Origin: [Phialemoniopsis] sp. UDSM-2020
Lineage: Eukaryota; Ascomycota; Sordariomycetes; Thyridiales; Thyridiaceae
Assembly: GCA_018873225.1 (NCBI GenBank)
Contig: JAEILZ010000007.1
Span: 2,542,001 to 2,606,000 of the forward strand
Reading direction: 5' to 3'
DNA length: 64,000 nt
Positions 24,878 through 37,273 of the stretch are shown here, piece after piece. Position 1 is the first letter of the stretch, and the number at the start of each line of letters is the position of its first letter. The notes under the pieces were generated by a model that made no database searches, was not told the origin of the DNA, and saw only the letters and a list, made by a program, of their open reading frames with translations. The position numbers were made by a program, and so were the translations under genes.

Positions 24878-26112
24878 ATGTCGGGTCTCTTTGGCTCTTC
24901 CTCGGCAGCGGCCACCAACACTGTTGGTGACCTCAAGCAGGATGTTGCCGTAGCGAACCCTCCTGAGGACAGCATCTCGGATCTGGCCTTCAACCCGAAC
25001 CCGACCGACCAGAAGGACTTCCTCGCTGTTGCCAGCTGGGACAAGAAGGTCCGCATCTACGAGATCCAGCCGAATGGACAAGCAGAACCACGCCATGCTT
25101 ACGAGCACGGTGCGCCCGTTCTGGGCGTCGATTTCTTCAAGGTCAGTAGCACGCATCGGAGGTCCGCACAGCTGTGCCCCTCCTCCCCGCCCTCATGGCA
25201 CATGCCATACCCTATGTACTTGGAGCTGACTGAATTTCTAGGACGGCCAAAAATTGGTCTCGTGCGGTGCGGACAAGCAGGCCCAGGTCTGCGACCTAGC
25301 GACCCTTCAGACGGCTCAAGTCGCGCAACACGACCAGCCCGTACGCTGCGTCCGGTACTTCGACAACAGCGGCACCCCCATGGTGGTAACTGGTTCTTGG
25401 GACAAGACGGTCAAGTACTGGGATCTGCGACAGCAGACGCCCGCCGCCACCGTCCAATGCCAGGAGCGTGTCTACACCATGGATGTCCGCGACAACCTCC
25501 TCGTCGTCGGTACGGCCGACCGCTACATCAATGTTGTGAACCTGAAGGAGCCGACGAAATTCTACAAGACCATGCAGAGCCCGCTCAAGTGGCAGACGCG
25601 AGTCGTCAGCTGCTTTGCCGACTCTGCCGGCTTCGCGATTGGTAGTATCGAGGGCAGGTGTGCGATCCAGTATGTGGAGGACAAGGATTCAAGGTACGTG
25701 TATCACAGAGCCCACCAATTACTTTGCATTCTACAGCAGCTAACCATGGGGCAGCTCCAACTTCTCCTTCAAGTGCCACCGTGACCCCCCTCAGGGTAGT
25801 GTGACTAATGTCTACTCGGTCAACGACATTTCCTTCCATCCTGTTCACGGCACGTTCTCGACGGCCGGCTCTGACGGTACCTTCCACTTCTGGGACAAGG
25901 ATGCTAAGCACCGCCTTAAGGGCTACCCGAATGTTGGTGGCAGCATCACGGCCACCCAGTTCAACAAGACTGGATCCATCTTTGCCTATGCCGTCTCATA
26001 CGACTGGTCCAAGGGCTACCAAGGAAACAACCCGCAGTACCCCAACAAGGTGATGCTGCACCCAGTGCAGGCGGACGAGTGCAAGCCGCGACCTAGTGTT
26101 AAGAAGCGGTAG
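24878..26112 (+). CDS. RAE1: mRNA export factor Rae1/Gle2 (WD40)
   Basis: Three exons: 24878-25141, 25242-25693, 25755-26112 (357 residues, close to the usual ~365 for yeast Gle2 and human Rae1). Joins read VDFFK-DGQKLVSC and KDSS-SNFSFKCHR. WD40 blades are visible: SISDLAFNP with WDKKVRIYEI, LVSCGADKQAQVCDL, VVTGSWDKTVKYWDL, VVGTADRYINVVNL and FSTAGSDGTFHFWDK. Near the C terminus is AYAVSYDWSKGYQ, matching the conserved Rae1 sequence around YDWSKG. Rae1 docks at nuclear pores through the GLEBS motif of Nup98/Nup116 relatives and functions in mRNA export and spindle assembly. An AATAAA lies at 26321-26326, about 210 bases past the stop. Confidence 0.95.
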
Positions 26113-26932
26113 GGCGCCGAAGACATACCAAAGCCCGATCCACCGCCGAAGAAGTCGGGTCCGAAACGTAAAACATCCAGAGAGTGAATCAGCACCTTTG
26201 TGTCTAAAGCGTCAAAGGTTCATGGACTGGGTGCCAAGAGAGAAAGAAGGGTGTGTGGTTTGTTACGATTATGCAGTCCAGGGTTAGGTAAAACTATTGA
26301 TACCAGCGTTTTGTTTGCGGAATAAACAACTTGAAACAGCCGATAGTTCTGTGGGAAAAGTTCCATACTTGTGTAAGCATGCAGTGAGGTGATCAGATCC
26401 GTTCGACCTTGAACAAAGAACAAAGAATTACACTGGTTAGCTTTCGTTGCGGGGAAGATGGTTGTTTGACGGTTGCAGAGCTAGTTACCTGGAGCTCACA
26501 TCCTAGCCGCGAAGGAAGCTCCAACAGGACTGTCAAATGAGGGGCATTTGCATGTGCCGATATCCACGGACGCCATGCTGGATCACTTGCAGCTGCCAAG
26601 CAATTTATCCATTTGACACATGTGTATTAGGAAAGCCTCTTTTATTCGTTCTTCCGTAGAATGTCTCGTAATTCAGACAACATTGATCACTGACTGTGTT
26701 GCCCAACCTGAGACCAGAGCAAGGTGCCCAGACCGCCATATGCCTCCTGGGACAAGCTCCAATTTCCCGCCATTCTAGCTAAGCTCCTTTCAACAGCTCA
26801 AGTCTCTAAGAACTAGACCAAGCAATAAATACCTCGAAAATTGTTCAAAGAGCGTACCCTAACAAGTGTATCGACATTGTCCAGAGTACCAAGGGGACCT
26901 TTGAGCTGCTCCTCGCAAAGCGCCGAACAGCC
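26113..26932. other. Intergenic
   Basis: About 820 bases holding the rae1 3' UTR with an AATAAA at 26321 and the promoter of the downstream cytidylyltransferase gene. No other feature seen. Confidence 0.5.
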
Positions 26933-28501
26933 ATGTCCGCTTCCGATCCTCAGCTGCCGCCCGGTGACCCCGCACCGGAGCTCCTTGACGGCCGCCTGTG
27001 GGTTGATGGCTGCTTCGACTTCTTTCACCACGGTAAGGATCATGCCGATTCGACCTCTATGATCGTTCTATACCGCAAGAGTCTTCACAGTATACAGTGT
27101 TCGCGCTGACATGACAGTACAGGCCATGCTGGCGCCATCGTGCAAGCCCGCCAGCTTGGCGATGAGCTATATGTCGGTGTCCACTCCGACGAAGCTATTC
27201 TTGAGAATAAGGGTCCTTCAGTGATGACCATGCAGGAGCGGTAAGCTTGCTCACGGCGTATACAGCCTACATACGCACAAGACGCTGACACTCGCCCCCC
27301 GTTAGCCTCGCCGCCGTCGACGCCTGCCGCTGGACCACCTGCTCCGTCGCTAACGCGCCGTACGTCACCCAGCTGAACTGGGTCAGCCACTACGGATGCA
27401 AGTACGTCGTGCACGGCGACGACATCACCTCGGACGGCTCCGGTGAGGACTGCTACCGCTTCGTCAAGGCCGCCAACCGCTTCAAGGTCGTGAAGCGCAC
27501 GCCGAGCATCAGCACCACCGACCTCGTGGGCCGCATGCTCCTCTGCACGCGCACCCACTTCATCAAGTCGCTCGAGCGCACGCTCGCGGGAGAGGAAGGG
27601 CCCGGGAACCCCGCGGATAGGAAGGCCGAGGGCGCGGCGATGCGCGAGCGCGCGCGCCTGTACGCCACGGACGAGACGGCGAAAGCCCCTGGTGTAGACG
27701 TGTGGTTCTGGGGCGCGAGCGAGGAGGCCAAGGCGGCGGACACGGCGGAGGAGCAGGGCAGCTTCCGGGAGCTGTTCAAGGGCAAAGGGCCCCGGTTGGG
27801 ACAGAGGGTCGTCTACGTCGACGGCGGGTTCGACCTCTTCTCGAGCGGGCACATTGCGTTCCTGCGCCTGGTCGTCGAGGCCGAGGAGGAGCTCGCGCGC
27901 AAGGACGGGTGGTACGAGCAGCAGGCTGTCGACGAGCGCAAGGGAAAGGGCAGCGACTACGGGCCCGTGTACGTTATTGCCGGCGTGCACGACGACGAGG
28001 TGATCAACCGGTGGAAAGGGGTCAATTATCCCATCATGAACATTTACGAGCGCGGTCTCTGCGTTTTGCAGTGCAAGGTATGTCATCACGACCGACAGTC
28101 AACTGCAGATGAACCCCCTACGTGATGCTAATACTCATTCGTAGTACATCAACGCCGTCATCTTCGGCGCGCCCTTCGCCCCGACAAAGTCATACCTGAC
28201 GCACCTGCCCTGGGGCACGCCAGACGCCGTCTACCACGGCCCGACGTCTTTCATGCCGCTGACGTACGACCCCTACGCGGCGCCGCGCGAGATGGGCATC
28301 TACCGCGAGATCGCGCCGCACGACTTCCAGGACGTCAACGCCGGGACGATCGTGCAGCGCATCATGAAGAGCCGGGACCTGTACGAGGCGCGGCAGCGGG
28401 CCAAGGGCATGAAGGCCGACATCGAGAAGGCGCACAAGGAGCGCGAGATGCTCGAGGCGGAGCAGAGGCGCAAGGAGGAGACGGGCGCGGCTGGGGTCTA
28501 A
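26933..28501 (+). CDS. ECT1: Ethanolamine-phosphate cytidylyltransferase
   Basis: Four exons: 26933-27032, 27123-27240, 27306-28077, 28145-28501 (448 residues). All joins keep frame: HHG-HAGAI, MQER-LAAVD, LQCK-YINAV. It makes CDP-ethanolamine from CTP and phosphoethanolamine, the rate-limiting step of the Kennedy pathway to phosphatidylethanolamine. Two nucleotidyltransferase domains are present. The first has VDGCFDFFHHGHAG (HxGH motif), EAILENKGP and RTPSISTTDLV near the CTP-binding end. The second has YVDGGFDLFSSGHIAFL, where the first His of HxGH is Ser, then IMNIYERGLCVLQCK. A basic/acidic helical tail with EKAHKEREMLEAEQRRK ends the protein. The first intron splits the HxGH motif. Confidence 0.93.
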
Positions 28502-30213
28502 AAAGAGGGAAAGCAAGACATGGGGCCTTTTGATCAGTTGATTCAACAACAGCAGAGCAGGCCGTAAAGGGGCATAAAAAGCATGAAGATGAGTGGCCTC
28601 CTTGGATGAGGTCGGTTTAGAATACCTGATACCTGATAGAAATAATAGTATCGTCTTTTGATTCGCCCGCTTAGATATGGGGTGTAAGCTGGTGCAACGT
28701 GGTGTTCTGAATGCCTGCAGAATGGTTCATGCAGCTCTTCTTACCTGCCAAGTCAAGTCTCGAAAAGGAGGATGGTGACTAGATAGCAGTTCAAGTGGTG
28801 ATTGGAGTACACGATGACGGAGGCTTATATCATCGCCGGTAGCATCCGTAGTGGGTGACTTGCAGGCTGGTGGTGTGAACAGGAGGGGATAAGTGTGTTA
28901 TCCAGCACACGCAAGGTGTCTGGATCCTTTGTCGGCTCGCGACAAGACCTCTTATCATGATTCCAGAGGTCTAAAAGCTGGATCCGGAGTCTGCTTATGT
29001 TTGACGCTCCGGGATGAAGTAGATATCGGATCGGAGTGAAGATCGGAGTACGGAGAACAATGTCGGAGTGGAGATGTTGAAGAACATCGGTCAAAGACGG
29101 CTTGAGCAATACTTTTTGACCCGCCGGGCCGCAGGAACGATTACCATCGCTCATTGAATATCCCCGTCCTTGTCTTCGGTGGCTCACTCATAGTTACGTT
29201 ACGGCTTGGCTAAACACAGGGCTTGGACAAAGCTCGGCATGTCCATTCTAGACTCCAGCATTGGCAAGTGCGGAGTTTTTGTTCGGCGGTGCAGCTCCAC
29301 CCTTCGGGGCTTATCATGCCTTATCGCGTCCGCCTACCGCCGGCTACTTGCGGCCCGCATCACGATGACGACCCGTGTTCCAAATTCCGCCCATTCGTTG
29401 CGTGTGGGTTTTTGCGACGACACGTTTACAACAAGATCATTACTGGAGCGTCCTGGTCCGGCTCAATGGCTTTCAAGATCGAGATGTCATATCTCAATAT
29501 GGACAATGTACACTGCCAATGACGAATTGCCTCGAAGGAAGTGCTCACGGGGACACAATGGCTCTTTGTATGCAGGGCCTGCCCCCAAGTTGGTGTCCGG
29601 AGAGCAGCGGTGTGGAGGGTGAAAAAAACGGAAGTTCGCCGCATTGCTGCTCCCCGTTCCATGACTCTCCGTCCCTTAACCCACCGCCGCCGCTGCCCAC
29701 CATGTCGATTTGGCAGCGACACTAAGACAGCAAATGGTGCTCATATGACCACCCCTCTCATGTAGGATAAGGTAAGAAGAATAAACAGGATAGCTGCCCA
29801 TGTTTGGTAGGTCCCACTGTGCCGGTGCCGGCGGAGGACGGAGCGCGTGGAAGCGGCTGGTGAAGGCACTCACACTCCAGTCTCCAGTCCGCGACACCGA
29901 GACTGCCCATTGGCCAATGAGTCACCTGCTCAACCTCTTCGACACTACGCCCTTTCCTCGACCTACATCATTTACCCAGTTTATTTTTTTCTTTTATTTT
30001 GCCATTCCCTTTCACACCCGTGTCTCGCTCTGCTACTCATCAAACTCTCTTTTTTTTGGGATTCTGGAACATTTCTGGATTGTTTGGAACACACGGGACT
30101 CTTTTCGTCTACACACTTATAAGTAGTCGGTGTGGTCTGGAAAAGTTTCTTTGACACTCTCACTCCCACTTATACGCATCCACACATCCCACGTAGTCTC
30201 CTTGTGATACACA
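28502..30213. other. Intergenic
   Basis: About 1.7 kb. No supported ORF. The last ~300 bases are CT-rich (T-runs near 29980-30060), consistent with the promoter and leader of the aminotransferase gene. Confidence 0.45.
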
Positions 30214-31531
30214 ATGGCTCCCGGCGCCCTAACCCAGGACTCACCGGCCGTCACGGCCACCCACAAGGCCGACCAGGACATCGACCTGACCTCCTCGGCC
30301 ATTCAGCACAAACTCAGCAACGGCACCGCTGCCACGACCCAGCCCCAGGAGCTCGATGCCTCCAAGCTCACCTACACCCTCACCAAGAACCCGCGGAACG
30401 TGCCGGATGAGGCCACCGCCTGCGCCGGCGAGGAGACCGTTTGCTCCGACCACATGATCACCATCTCGTGGAGCCTGTCCAAGGGCTGGTCCGCCCCGGA
30501 GCTCAAGCCCTACGGACCCCTCACCCTCATGCCCACCGCCTCCGTCCTGCACTACGCCACCGAGTGCTTCGAGGGCCTCAAGGTCTACCGCGGCTACGAC
30601 GGCAAGCTGCGCCTCTTCCGCCCGGACTGCAACGCCGCCCGCATGCTCATGTCCTCCACCCGCATCTCCCTGCCCGCCTTCCCGCCCGCCGAGCTCGAGA
30701 AGCTGCTCCTCGCCCTCATGGCCGTCGACGGGCCCCGCTGGCTGCCCCGCGACCGCCCCGGCGCCTACCTGTACCTGCGGCCCACCATCATCGGCACCCA
30801 GCCCCAGCTCGGCGTACAGGCGCCCCGACAGGCCCTCATGTTCATCACGGCGTCCTTCATGCCGCGCATGGACTCGCCGCAGGGCGGCATGCGCCTGCAC
30901 ACGAGCCCCGAGGACATGGTGCGCGCGTGGGTCGGCGGCTTCGGCTACGCCAAAGTCGGCGCCAACTACGGGCCCAGCCTGCTCGCCACGCAGGAGGCGC
31001 GCTCGCGCGGCTTCGGCCAGATCTTGTGGCTGTACGGACCGGAGGGCTACTGCACCGAGGCCGGCGCGTCCAACTTCTTCGTCGTGTGGAAGAACGCCGA
31101 GACGGGCCGCACCGAGCTCGTGACGGCGCCGCTCGACGACCGGCTGATCCTCGACGGCGTCACGAGGCGCAGCCTGCTGCAGCTCGCGAGGGAGCGTCTG
31201 TCTGGCGAGGTCGAGGTCGTTGAGAGGAAGTACACTATCGACGAGGTCCTCAAGGCCGAGTCTGAGGGTCGTCTGATCGAGTCCTTCGCCGCTGGCACTG
31301 CCGTAAGTTCTCTTCCTGTCATACTCTGACAAAATTCAAGATGCTAATGCGACGTAGTACTTCGTTTGCCCTATCTCCCTCATCCACCACCGCGGCAAGG
31401 ACGTTGCCATCCCCATGGGAAAGACCGGCGCCGGCGGCGACTTCACCACCAAGCTCAAGGGCTGGATGGGCGACATCATGTACGGCAACGAGCAGCACCC
31501 CTGGGGTGTCGTCGTGCAGGAGGAGCAGTAA
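30214..31531 (+). CDS. Branched-chain amino acid aminotransferase, cytosolic type
   Basis: Two exons, 30214-31302 and 31358-31531 (420 residues). Donor GTAAGT, branch GCTAAT, acceptor GTAG; the join reads AAGTA-YFVCPIS. It transfers the amino group between Leu, Ile or Val and 2-oxoglutarate, using pyridoxal phosphate. Class IV aminotransferase motifs: LHYATECFEGLKVYRG, RLFRPD, the lysine loop GYAKVGANYGPSL (catalytic Lys in AKVGANY), EGYCTEAGASNFF and LDGVTRRSLL. The N-terminal ~70 residues are Thr/Ala/Asp-rich with several acidic residues and do not resemble a mitochondrial presequence, so a cytosolic isoform is likely. Convergent with the downstream coiled-coil gene, 357 bases between stops. 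Confidence 0.93.
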
Positions 31532-31888
31532 GCGACTTCGCTGCTGCGATACCCATGCTTTTATGAGAGAATGTGGAAAAAGTGAGTTCAGGGGTTTGGT
31601 TGTCACCACTTCCAGCCCATTTGGCGTTTGGCGCAAGCATGCAAATATTACAAAGGCCATGATCTGCGAGAGGATCGCGATAGAACGGCTCGAATGAAGA
31701 GTTCTCTTGATTTATTGTGAGAGATGACTTTCTACATCTAGCATTAGAGATTAATTTTAAACACAATTACTCAGCTAAGTTTAGATTTCCAGCCAGATGT
31801 TTCTCATGCTGCAACATATTCCTCTGTTTAACTCTCTCGTGCAGGTGCAGGCCATAGTAAAGAAGGTTACGACGGCTTCTTGGGTGGC
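31532..31888. other. Convergent 3' region
   Basis: About 360 bases between two stops, AT-rich near 31700-31820; expected to hold both 3' UTRs. Nothing else seen. Confidence 0.5.
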
Positions 31889-32902
31889 TCAATCAAACTC
31901 TGAGGGTTGGCTTGCGATGATCTGGGCCAGCTTCGAGCGCTCATTCTGAATGAGTCTCTGGTACTTCTGTTCTCGAGCAAGTCAGTGAACCATTCATCTT
32001 TGAGCGCATGCGGCTTACCTTTTCATTGTCCGTCGCCTCTTTGAGAGACTGTGCTTCAATGTCCTTCAACTCTTTGCGGAAGCCATCCATCGTCTGCTCG
32101 AATTCCTCTTGAGCGTCATGGGCAAGGGCAGATCCAGCTGCATCGTCGCAGGTGCCCAAGATCTCGGCCACGACATTCTCGACTCTTTCCTGGGCAGTCT
32201 CCTACTCCGCCCAGAGCTGGTCGAGCGTCTCTTCGAGGGCGGTCAACCGTTTGCTGATGGCCGCAACGTGCTTGCCGATGTGGATCTCCTGGGTACGCGT
32301 CTGGCTGCTGCTGCCGAGAGAGCTGCTCCCCGCCACGACGGTGCGGACTTCGGTGCGGGACTCGTCGAGGGGGCGGCAGGTGTTTTCGTGCTGCGCCTTG
32401 ACGGATGCTACAAAGGCATTGTCGGCGTCTGCGAGAGCGGAGACCTTGGCTTTGAGACTTGACTGTCCCTCGGCGAGCTGGGCAGCGGCTGTGGTGTAGA
32501 GGTTCTGGGCGAGGTTGATGTAATTCTCTGTGACGAGTTAGTAGCATATCCTGGGATCCTAAGGAAGATGAGCTGATGTATACCCTTCAGTGTCTCTACA
32601 GCTGGTGGCTCGTGGCCTGCGGTTGAAGAGGAAGAACTCTCCTTCTGCTGCACCGGACGTGCTGATCGAGACTTTGACCGCACTGGTGAACCGCCAAATG
32701 CAGACTTGAGATTGTCAAAGAACGCCTTATTCGGGTCGGCGATCTTTGGTTTGGGCGTGGGAACCACTTCCTCGGGTGGTGGCTCTGTCTGCAGGCGCTC
32801 TAGGAAGGTCTGTCTGCGTATCGTGGAGTTGGGCGTGATATCGTCCCTCGACAAGAACAGGGTCGGACTCTCGTGCGAGTCCGAAGTCTGATGCTGCGGC
32901 AT
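31889..32902 (-). CDS. Coiled-coil protein of unknown function
   Basis: Three exons: 32902-32584, 32527-32019, 31966-31889 (301 residues). Donors GTATAC and GTAAGC, branch ACTAAC in the first intron; joins read TLK-ENYINL and DNEK-KYQRLI. The last exon is only 26 codons and ends IIASQPSEFD. Residues 1-100 are disordered, Pro/Ser-rich, with a short motif NKAFFDNLKSAFGG. Residues from about 105 to the end are almost continuous helix with heptad-like spacing (for example KHVAAISKRLTALEETLDQL and EEFEQTMDGFRKELKDIEAQ), suggesting a coiled coil. I do not recognise the family; no enzyme motif or membrane span. The antisense open stretches over it are shadows. Confidence 0.75.
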
Positions 32903-34981
32903 GTTGGCCAGGCTGTACCACCCACTGGAGGCTCGGGAGAGATGCTGTGTGACACCGCAGATGCAGGAACAGTTTGGTCTTGTCTTAGGAGTGGTGGAAC
33001 ACGGGTTGACAGGTGCCTCCGCGCCAAGGCGTATGTCTCACCACCTTTTTTTCTTGGAGATGGCGGGTGATTTTCGATCAAACGTCATGCGCCTCTCCCG
33101 CTCTGAAAGTGATGAATACCTAATGACTTGCCTTGCTTTCGCAAGGCCGCCGGCTCCGTGCAGAGGAAAGCGTTGCCTCCACGATGCTCCTTCCATTGCG
33201 GGTGGAAAGTCCAATGCATGGCGCCTGCCTACTTACACACCTATTTAAATACTTTACTTTTACTCTGAACATCGGCCGAAATGGGAGAGGACGGGATTTG
33301 AAGTAGATGGAATGGTAAGGCAGGTGCAAAGATGGCTGGTATTGTTTCAAATACCAGCTTCTGGCATTCTGCTCTATTCAACACCCACGAGGCAGCCAAC
33401 CTTGTTCACCTATGGGGTGGAGGATCTCACGATGTGCTACAGCCTCACCCCTTTTTACAGATCTCTGCCCTCTCCCAGAAGTCATCCTTTACCGGGTGGT
33501 CAGCACCCCTCGCGACTTATGCTGATATCTCTGAGCTGCTGGATGGCAGCTAACCCTCACAGGCAAGTGGGCGTTGGGAGGTCGGCCGATCCTGCAACTG
33601 CCACCATCTGGAGCTAAATGACGATAGGCAGGGGTTGATGACTGGGATGCTAGTGGGTGGCCAGGGATGCTGGCGCCCAAGCTCACCAAGGAAGTTGACG
33701 ATGGATATCAGTGGCCAATTGACACAGATTGCACCCCGGACATCCCCCGCCCCCTCCTCAACCACAAGCTTGACGGGTACAAGCTCTCTTGGCTGGCAGC
33801 CCTAGGAAGCCGCCCAGGAGACAAGTACCGATAGCCCATAGGTATCTGATTCAGGAACCAGAAATGCGGCGCGGGACGGTCGAGATCCACAATTGTCGCA
33901 GACGACCTGCCCCGTCGAGATTAGTTCAACATTGACCCATTGCATGCAGGTGTGCACCGGTACGACTGTGCGACCTGGATGATCTGGAAAGCAAACCGCC
34001 AGCCAAGGAAAAACAGATTCGCAAGTGATGGCATTCGGGGCACTGGCTTGTGGATATATTGGTCGCCAAGAACCTGCCACGGCGGGTCATGTCGCGACTA
34101 AAGTGGTTTGCGGTACCAGCTGGATTTCCCGAACGCGGTCTTCTTGGACGGTTATCCAGGGCAGTGGGCAGTAAGGAGAGGCACACGAGAGAGGGATCCA
34201 AATGATCGACACCCTCCAGGCCCTCATCTCCGCCAACGAATCATGCCGTGCTCAGCTGCCTTATCTGGCAACCGCTTCGGGGGCGTGCACCCGCACACAC
34301 GAGCACTTTACAGCTCCCGGCACGGTCGGTAGCCTACCAACCTGTCCCAACCCTGTCCTGATGTTGCCCGGAATCTTCAGCCCGCATGTCGTTACGCTAG
34401 GGCTCCCCTGGCTCAGGTAAATGCCTTGAAATTCCCCAGCTCCCATTCCCAAAGTGGCAGGCTGTTTCCTAGGTGTCGTGAGACGGGTCCCCGATGTTCT
34501 CCAATCTCCAACTCACGCCTCAAGCGAGGTGACATGGTTTGTCTCATGCACCGGCGCGTGGCCGGGATGTTGAACAAACGCTCCAGCCCTTGGGTGTTGA
34601 TTGGAGGCGTTTCCCCGCAGCTTCTTGTCTACTGACTGTCGCATCCCGGCTCATTCTCCCGCCGCCTTGACTCCTTCGTAGGGTCTCGGATGCATGTGTA
34701 TCCCAATTAATCTGCTTACACGCATATATAGGAAGGGATGCTGCTCTCGTAGCTTTCACTTTTAGCCTACCTCGGCCATCCCCTTGGCGCTCCTTCGTTC
34801 TTTGCCCTTGTGGTCGATCCTTCTTTATCTCTGAGCTCGCCTGTCAATAATACCAAGGAATTGTACTTTGTGGTTCTGCAAAGTATAAACGTCCTGGTCT
34901 CTGTGCACGCCGTGCTTGGAATTTGTCTTCCTTAACGACACCTCATCTTCACGGTCGTCATATTCCGCCACGTCAGCCAGC
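32903..34981. other. Intergenic between divergent genes
   Basis: About 2.1 kb between the starts of the coiled-coil gene (-) and the sedolisin gene (+). No plausible gene. It includes several GC-rich stretches and the promoter of the sedolisin gene; nothing else recognised. Confidence 0.45.
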
Positions 34982-36898
34982 ATGCGTTCGGGTATCTTCT
35001 ACGCCGCAGTTGCGGCTTTTCAGTCGCTTGCCGCTGCCGATGCAGTTGTCGAATCGCTCCATGGAGTTCCTCAGGGCTGGAAGAAGCTGAAAGATGCTGA
35101 GTCCGACCGTGTCCTCAAGCTCAGGATTGCCTTGGAGCAGCCGAACACGGCACTGTTTGAGCAGACATTGTATGATGTCTCCGACCCTGAGCACCCGCTT
35201 TACGGCAAGCATCTGAAGCGGGATCAAGTCAAGGAAATGATGAAGCCCCGCGCCGAGTCCACCGAGGTTGTGCTTAACTGGCTGCGCGAGGCCGGTGTCC
35301 CCAGCGACATGATCCAGGACGACGGCGATTGGGTCAACTTCAAGACCACCGTCGGTCGCGCGAACAGAATGCTCAAGACTACCTTTGGCGTGTACGAGCA
35401 TGAAGAGACCGAGACCGTCAAGGTCCGCGCCACCGAGTACTCCGTTCCCGACGAGGTCAAGAGCCACATCACCATGGTTGCCCCTATCACCCGTTTCGGC
35501 CAGCTTCGCCCCATGCGCAGCCACCTGTTCGAGAAGATCGATGTGATTGACCTTGGCCCTGCTGCGGTCTCGATGAAGGCTGTCAGCGACGCCACCCCGC
35601 CGCTCGACGTCACGGCTTGCAATGCCACCATCACTCCTCAATGCTTGCGAGCACTGTACAACATCGGGGACTACCAGGCGAAGCCTGTCGAGGGCTCGCT
35701 CATGGGTGTCGCTGGATACCTGGAGCAGTACGCTAAGTACGGTGACCTGGAGAAATTCAAGACTACCTATGCACCCTACGCAGTTGACGCCACCTTCGGT
35801 GTTGCCTCCATCAACGGTGGAGAGAACATTGAGAACTCGACTCTCGACAGCGGCGAGGCCAACCTGGACATTCAGTACGCCATTGCCATCAACTACAAGC
35901 AGCCTACCACGTACTACACGACTGGTGGCCGTGGCCCACTTGTACCTGATCTTGACCAGCCTGACCCCAACGACGTCTCTAACGAGCCGTATCTGGAGTT
36001 CCTCGAGCACATGCTCGCCCTCAAAGACGACGAGCTTCCCCAGACGCTCACCACTTCCTACGGCGAGGACGAGCAGTCCGTTCCCCGGCCCTATGTGGAG
36101 AAGGTCTGCCAGATGTTCGGCCAGCTCGGTGCTCGCGGTGTCTCCATCCTCTTCTCTTCGGGCGATACTGGCGTCGGATCTGCCTGCCAGACCAACGACG
36201 GAAAGAACACCACTCGCTTCCTGCCGATATTCCCCGCAGCTTGCCCGACTGTGACCTCCGTCGGCGGCACCCGCTACGTCGAGCCCGAGGCTGCCGTCAG
36301 CTTTTCGTCCGGCGGTTTCTCCGACATCTTCCCTCGCCCCAAGTGGCAGGATGAGGCCGTGAAAGGATACCTTGAGAAGCTTGGAGATCAATGGAAGGGT
36401 CTTTACAACCCCGAGGGTCGTGGCTTCCCCGATGTCGCTGCCCAGGGTGTTCGCTACCACGTCTTTGACCAGGGCAGAGATGCGCTGATCTCTGGCACGA
36501 GTGCCTCGGCGCCCATGTTTGCCGCACTCGTGTCCCTTCTCAACAACGCCAGGTTGGCGGAGGGCAAGGCACCCCTAGGCTGGCTTAACCCGTGGCTGTA
36601 CAAGGAGGGATACAAGGGCCTCACTGAGTAAGTTGTCTCGCACATTTGCAGGAAGGAGTAAGCTAACACACGGATGTGTAGTATCACACACGGTGGCTCT
36701 AACGGTTGCACTGGACGAGACATGTATAGCGGACTGCCCACTCCCTTCGTGCCCTATGCCTCGTGGAATGCCACCGAGGGCTGGGACCCCGTCACCGGCC
36801 TCGGCACCCCTCTCTTCGACAAGCTGCTTGAGCTCAGCAAGGCCGCCAAGCCGTGCACGAAGAAGCGCTCGGTTACCAAGAGGACGTTCCAGGCTTAG
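34982..36898 (+). CDS. Secreted sedolisin (S53) tripeptidyl-peptidase-like protease
   Basis: Two exons, 34982-36627 and 36682-36898 (620 residues). Donor GTAAGT, branch GCTAAC, acceptor GTAG. The start at 34982 is preferred over an upstream ATG at 34916 because it places a signal peptide ([20 protein letters not shown]) at the N terminus. A propeptide with the family pattern HPLYGKHL follows. Catalytic residues are visible: Glu and Asp in the [11 protein letters not shown] stretch (E-x3-D), the oxyanion Asp in [10 protein letters not shown] and the nucleophile in [11 protein letters not shown]. Calcium-site residues are the Asp-Ile formed across the splice junction (LTD-ITHGG) and GWDPVTGLG. 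These acid-active serine-carboxyl peptidases degrade extracellular protein. The basic C-terminal tail is short. Confidence 0.93.
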
Positions 36899-37273
36899 AG
36901 CTGAAGACCATGTGCCCTCGTGTGGCGTCTACCACCAGGCGCAGATAGACGTACATTAGCTTTCGATGTAGATGGTCCATGAAACAATGATTAATGTTGC
37001 AAGGTGGTTTTTACGAGTGAATCTATAGTCGGGCTGTTAGCTCTGGCCATTCGGAATAACTTGCATTCCAGTTGTGTCCCTGCACATGTGAGTGCATTTC
37101 CCGATGCAGTATGCAATGCGGTGTCCAATCATCAGCAATCAAGCATTAGACCAGCAATGATCATCCAAACTCAAATTTGACGACAACGTATCCCTTTCAT
37201 GTATTTATTGTATGCTGTCATATTTAATCAGTAAAGAAGTGGCATCCAGAACCTTGACACCACTCATGAATCT
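36899..37273. other. Convergent 3' region
   Basis: About 375 bases between the sedolisin stop and the HET gene stop, AT-rich; expected to carry both 3' UTRs. It marks the passage from the conserved segment to the accessory region. Confidence 0.45.

Noticed and set aside
27085..28089. 334-codon open frame antisense to the cytidylyltransferase gene
   Set aside because: Crosses the introns of the sense gene and shows no domain.
30241..31332. 363-codon open frame antisense to the aminotransferase gene
   Set aside because: Shadow frame caused by GC-rich third positions; no motif.
34973..36460. 495-codon open frame antisense to the sedolisin gene
   Set aside because: Product of strong third-position codon bias of the sense gene; the sense strand has catalytic motifs, signal peptide and a proper intron.
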